This document shows, piece after piece, positions 61,924-64,000 of a DNA stretch of 64,000 nt. A model generated the notes under the pieces. It saw only the letters and a program-made list of their open reading frames with translations, was not told the origin of the DNA and made no database searches. Every line of letters starts with the position of its first letter. The first letter of the stretch is position 1. Source of the stretch: Chloroflexota bacterium (GTDB lineage Bacteria; Chloroflexota; Anaerolineae; Anaerolineales; Anaerolineaceae); contig JAKAFP010000002.1 in NCBI GenBank assembly GCA_021825925.1, forward strand, positions 434,001-498,000, read 5' to 3'. The position numbers were made by a program, and so were the translations under genes.

Positions 61924-63183
61924 TTATGGTCCAACAGTTGGTGTGGATTGGTCTGGAACTTCTCCCTGCCCCGCTGCTTTGAATAACGTCACAACACCAC
62001 CTTTGGCTATAAAAACGCTGCCATTCACGTTGTAGACCCCTTCGGGGCAGGCCTGTGAGCTGACCGCCGTCTGGATGGCAGTTTGGATCAAATTGAGATC
62101 ACCAGACTGGCTTTCTTCTAGCGGACCAAGCTGGCAATTTTGGGCAGTAGGAATGCTGTCTTTTTCTGAAACAATCCATTTGATCATGTTCTTGGAGGCG
62201 GTCAACCGTGCAATTTTAAAGGCGTCGAATCCATCCGAGAAAATGGAGGGTGTAAGTTCCTGCTCCCCCAAGTTGTAGGCTTCCATGATGCCCTGTACCG
62301 GTTTGCCTTCAGGATTCTTATATTTCTTGAGTACATTCACGCCGGATTCAGTCGCCGGCCATTCACCAAATGGCAGCGCAATGATGTTGCCCAATTTTGG
62401 ATACAAGTCTTCACGCCCGACCAGAGATAAAAAGTAGCGCGTGTCAGCATCATTCATCTGGATCTGCCACTGGATGTCGCTGTTGCTGGTCATGATACTT
62501 AACAAGGGATGCTTGTAGAGATGGTTATAAGGTTCAATACCATGGTCCACAGCCCAGGTGATGGTCTCACCCAGCTTTGTCTTCCAGGCATCGCCGTCGC
62601 CAAGCTGAAAGACATCCCCGACCTGTTTGTCTCCGTAATACTTGTCGCCCATGTTCGAGAACCCTGCAGCTGCAAAGCCGAAATCGGGATGTTCCTGCGA
62701 AAACTGCCATAACAGCCCAAGACCAGAATTCTGCGAAGGGGTTCCATCCGGATTGATATAAAGCTGATCGGCAAACCAGAGGTCGTCAAGCGTGATGATC
62801 AACGGTTTTTTACCCACTGGGGTCACAAAAGTACCGGTCAGCCAATCTTCCAATGAAACGAGATAAAACCCGTTATCGTAGAGCGTCTGGATCTCTTCAC
62901 GAAAATCCGATAAGCGCATTTGAGTGGCATCCGTATTGGCATAATCAGGCACAAAACGATGATAGAGAACAATCGGAACCTGAAGATTTCCACTCCATAC
63001 GGTGGCATTCAAATAGAACGGGATTTGGGTGGGAGTCGGTGTGATCGTCGGAGTTGGCGTTAACGTTGGCTGAGGTGTGTTGGTTGGGGTTTCTGTTGGA
63101 CTAAATGCAGAAACGACAGAACAACCTGTCATTGAAAAGAGAACCAGCAATGTGGCCAGCCAATAATTTATTTTCTTAGTCAT
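61924..63183 (-). CDS. polysaccharide deacetylase-like lipoprotein with altered motif
   Basis: A 419-residue protein with a lipoprotein signal ending in MTGC (Cys21), a Thr/Pro linker (PTETPTNTPQPTLTPTPT) and a NodB/deacetylase-like domain: PIVLYHRFVPDYA (about 71-83) and IITLDDLWFADQLY (about 130). The usual TFDDG reads TLDDL, and the metal His pair is not evident, so catalysis is doubtful. It would be anchored to the outside of the membrane. Confidence 0.78.
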   Translation of the reverse strand: MTKKINYWLATLLVLFSMTGCSVVSAFSPTETPTNTPQPTLTPTPTITPTPTQIPFYLNATVWSGNLQVPIVLYHRFVPDYANTDATQMRLSDFREEIQTLYDNGFYLVSLEDWLTGTFVTPVGKKPLIITLDDLWFADQLYINPDGTPSQNSGLGLLWQFSQEHPDFGFAAAGFSNMGDKYYGDKQVGDVFQLGDGDAWKTKLGETITWAVDHGIEPYNHLYKHPLLSIMTSNSDIQWQIQMNDADTRYFLSLVGREDLYPKLGNIIALPFGEWPATESGVNVLKKYKNPEGKPVQGIMEAYNLGEQELTPSIFSDGFDAFKIARLTASKNMIKWIVSEKDSIPTAQNCQLGPLEESQSGDLNLIQTAIQTAVSSQACPEGVYNVNGSVFIAKGGVVTLFKAAGQGEVPDQSTPTVGP

Positions 63184-63262
63184 TTGGTCTCCAGTGGTGC
63201 CAATACTCGCTTCATGGCTCCAATAGTGTTTCCCTCTGAATCAACGAACCTGGCGAGTATTG

Positions 63263-64000
63263 CTAGCCAATTCCAGTTCGGCTTACAAACTGGGCTAGAA
63301 TATTTTCTTCCAGTAGTATGGATTCATCCACCATGGATAATACCTTGGTGATCAACTCATTTGCCGCATCAGGGTTTTCAAGGTTGTGAATGTTGATGCG
63401 TACGTTTGCCGCTGCACTCTTTACTCCACCTGCCGCAAGTGCGCCGGCGGATAAGGCATCGGAGATGGCATTCAAGTTGCCCAATTCGGCGGCTTGAAGC
63501 GCCAATTTCATCACTTCCAGACATAATTGTGCAGAATGAAAAGGCACGCGTGCGGCGTTCAAGGTCGCAGCTTCCATGGCAGCGGTCCTTGCAGTCATTT
63601 GCTCTTGCGTATCCTTGGGCAGACGCACGGCTTGCAAGAAACCATCAAACGAGGCGGCATCCTCGGCGACAGCGTTCTGCAACTGGCTGCGCAGTTTTTC
63701 AGCCTGCTCAATCATTCGTTTCATTTGAGGTTCAACCTCGGCATATTTTTTCTTACCCAGGGTGACTTTGCCAACCATGGCCACAAGTGCTGCACCCGAA
63801 GCTGCTGCGTAGGCAGCCGCTGATCCGCCGCCAGGGGTGGGATCAGCACTGGCCAGTTGATCGAGAAATTCAAATCTGGATTTTTGTACCGCTTCAGATT
63901 GGGCTACTTCATAAAGGCGATTTTCAAGCAGTTGATCCGGCTTGAAACCATCCAACTGGGTGTACCACACCGCAGCATCAATCAATGCGTCTTGAGGAAT
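63263..64000 (-). CDS. formiminotransferase-cyclodeaminase, C-terminal part (5' end outside window)
   Basis: The frame is open to base 64000. Residues before MIDAAVWY continue as IPQDAL, and the segment DAAVWYTQLDGFKPDQLLENRLYEVA is the end of a glutamate formiminotransferase domain, followed by a cyclodeaminase domain with PTPGGGSAAAYAAASGAALVAM. This makes a fused bifunctional protein likely. It releases ammonia from formimino-tetrahydrofolate, a step in histidine and purine breakdown. Confidence 0.92.
   Translation of the reverse strand: MPQDALIDAAVWYTQLDGFKPDQLLENRLYEVAQSEAVQKSRFEFLDQLASADPTPGGGSAAAYAAASGAALVAMVGKVTLGKKKYAEVEPQMKRMIEQAEKLRSQLQNAVAEDAASFDGFLQAVRLPKDTQEQMTARTAAMEAATLNAARVPFHSAQLCLEVMKLALQAAELGNLNAISDALSAGALAAGGVKSAAANVRINIHNLENPDAANELITKVLSMVDESILLEENILAQFVSRTGIG

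Overview
The window looks like chromosomal DNA of an anaerobic member of Chloroflexota, most likely class Anaerolineae. This is inferred from moderate GC, lipoproteins and membrane proteins with Pro/Thr/Ala-rich linkers, methylmalonyl-CoA and fermentative genes, a BMP-type nucleoside importer beside purine catabolism genes, and the general gene content. No rRNA is present; there is one tRNA (Glu, UUC). Most genes are on the minus strand from 1 to 26.6 kb and from 51.8 to 64 kb; the middle is mixed.

Layout. 1-3.7 kb: partial hpt, tdk, then the ribosomal operon rplU-rpmA-rpmE behind a consensus promoter, where L31 carries an extra RNA-polymerase-alpha-CTD-like domain; next to it lies a long coiled-coil protein. 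3.7-7.3 kb: three overlapping genes for complex I/Mrp antiporter-like membrane proteins. 7.3-25.6 kb: a large nucleobase/hydantoin catabolism island. It holds a dihydropyrimidinase (HyuA/YgeZ type), two PLP fold-type-II enzymes, a glycosyltransferase, a BMP-family ABC importer, carbamate kinase, a YgeW-like carbamoyltransferase, a YgeY-like hydrolase, a GntR regulator, adenine deaminase and an 8-oxoguanine deaminase. Two identical-arm operators precede the first deaminase gene. 25.7-32.4 kb: folD, ugd, arsC, a leaderless MerR/TipAL regulator and uvrA.

32.4-38.8 kb is an accessory region: a small AAA ATPase, a REP-associated transposase that carries a 28-bp palindrome in its own reading frame and is followed by a duplicated fragment, a hemerythrin/DUF438 pair, three tandem c-di-GMP-I (GEMM) riboswitch-like aptamers followed by a terminator, an 18-copy heptamer repeat and ldh. 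39-47 kb: an MFS exporter, a GH3 glucosidase broken by one in-frame amber codon behind a LacI-type operator/promoter, methylmalonyl-CoA epimerase and mutase, a structured 109-base element, and a cation/proton antiporter with a PII-like partner. At 47.0-47.5 kb tRNA-Glu is followed by five 87-bp repeats, each containing an intrinsic terminator.

47.6-64 kb: rsmI, murJ, a TPR-like membrane protein, rimO, a RodZ-like protein with two HTH domains, rplI, a TerY-P-like triad (VWA, PP2C, kinase with OB-fold), a dual-specificity phosphatase, an ATP-cone/uridine-kinase fusion, a deacetylase-like lipoprotein, and the end of a formiminotransferase-cyclodeaminase gene.

The most notable items are the L31-alphaCTD fusion, the tandem GEMM array before ldh, the tRNA-Glu terminator repeat, the TerY-P-like locus, the RAYT/palindrome unit and the regulated purine island. 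Everything is read by eye; no alignment, folding or database search was run.
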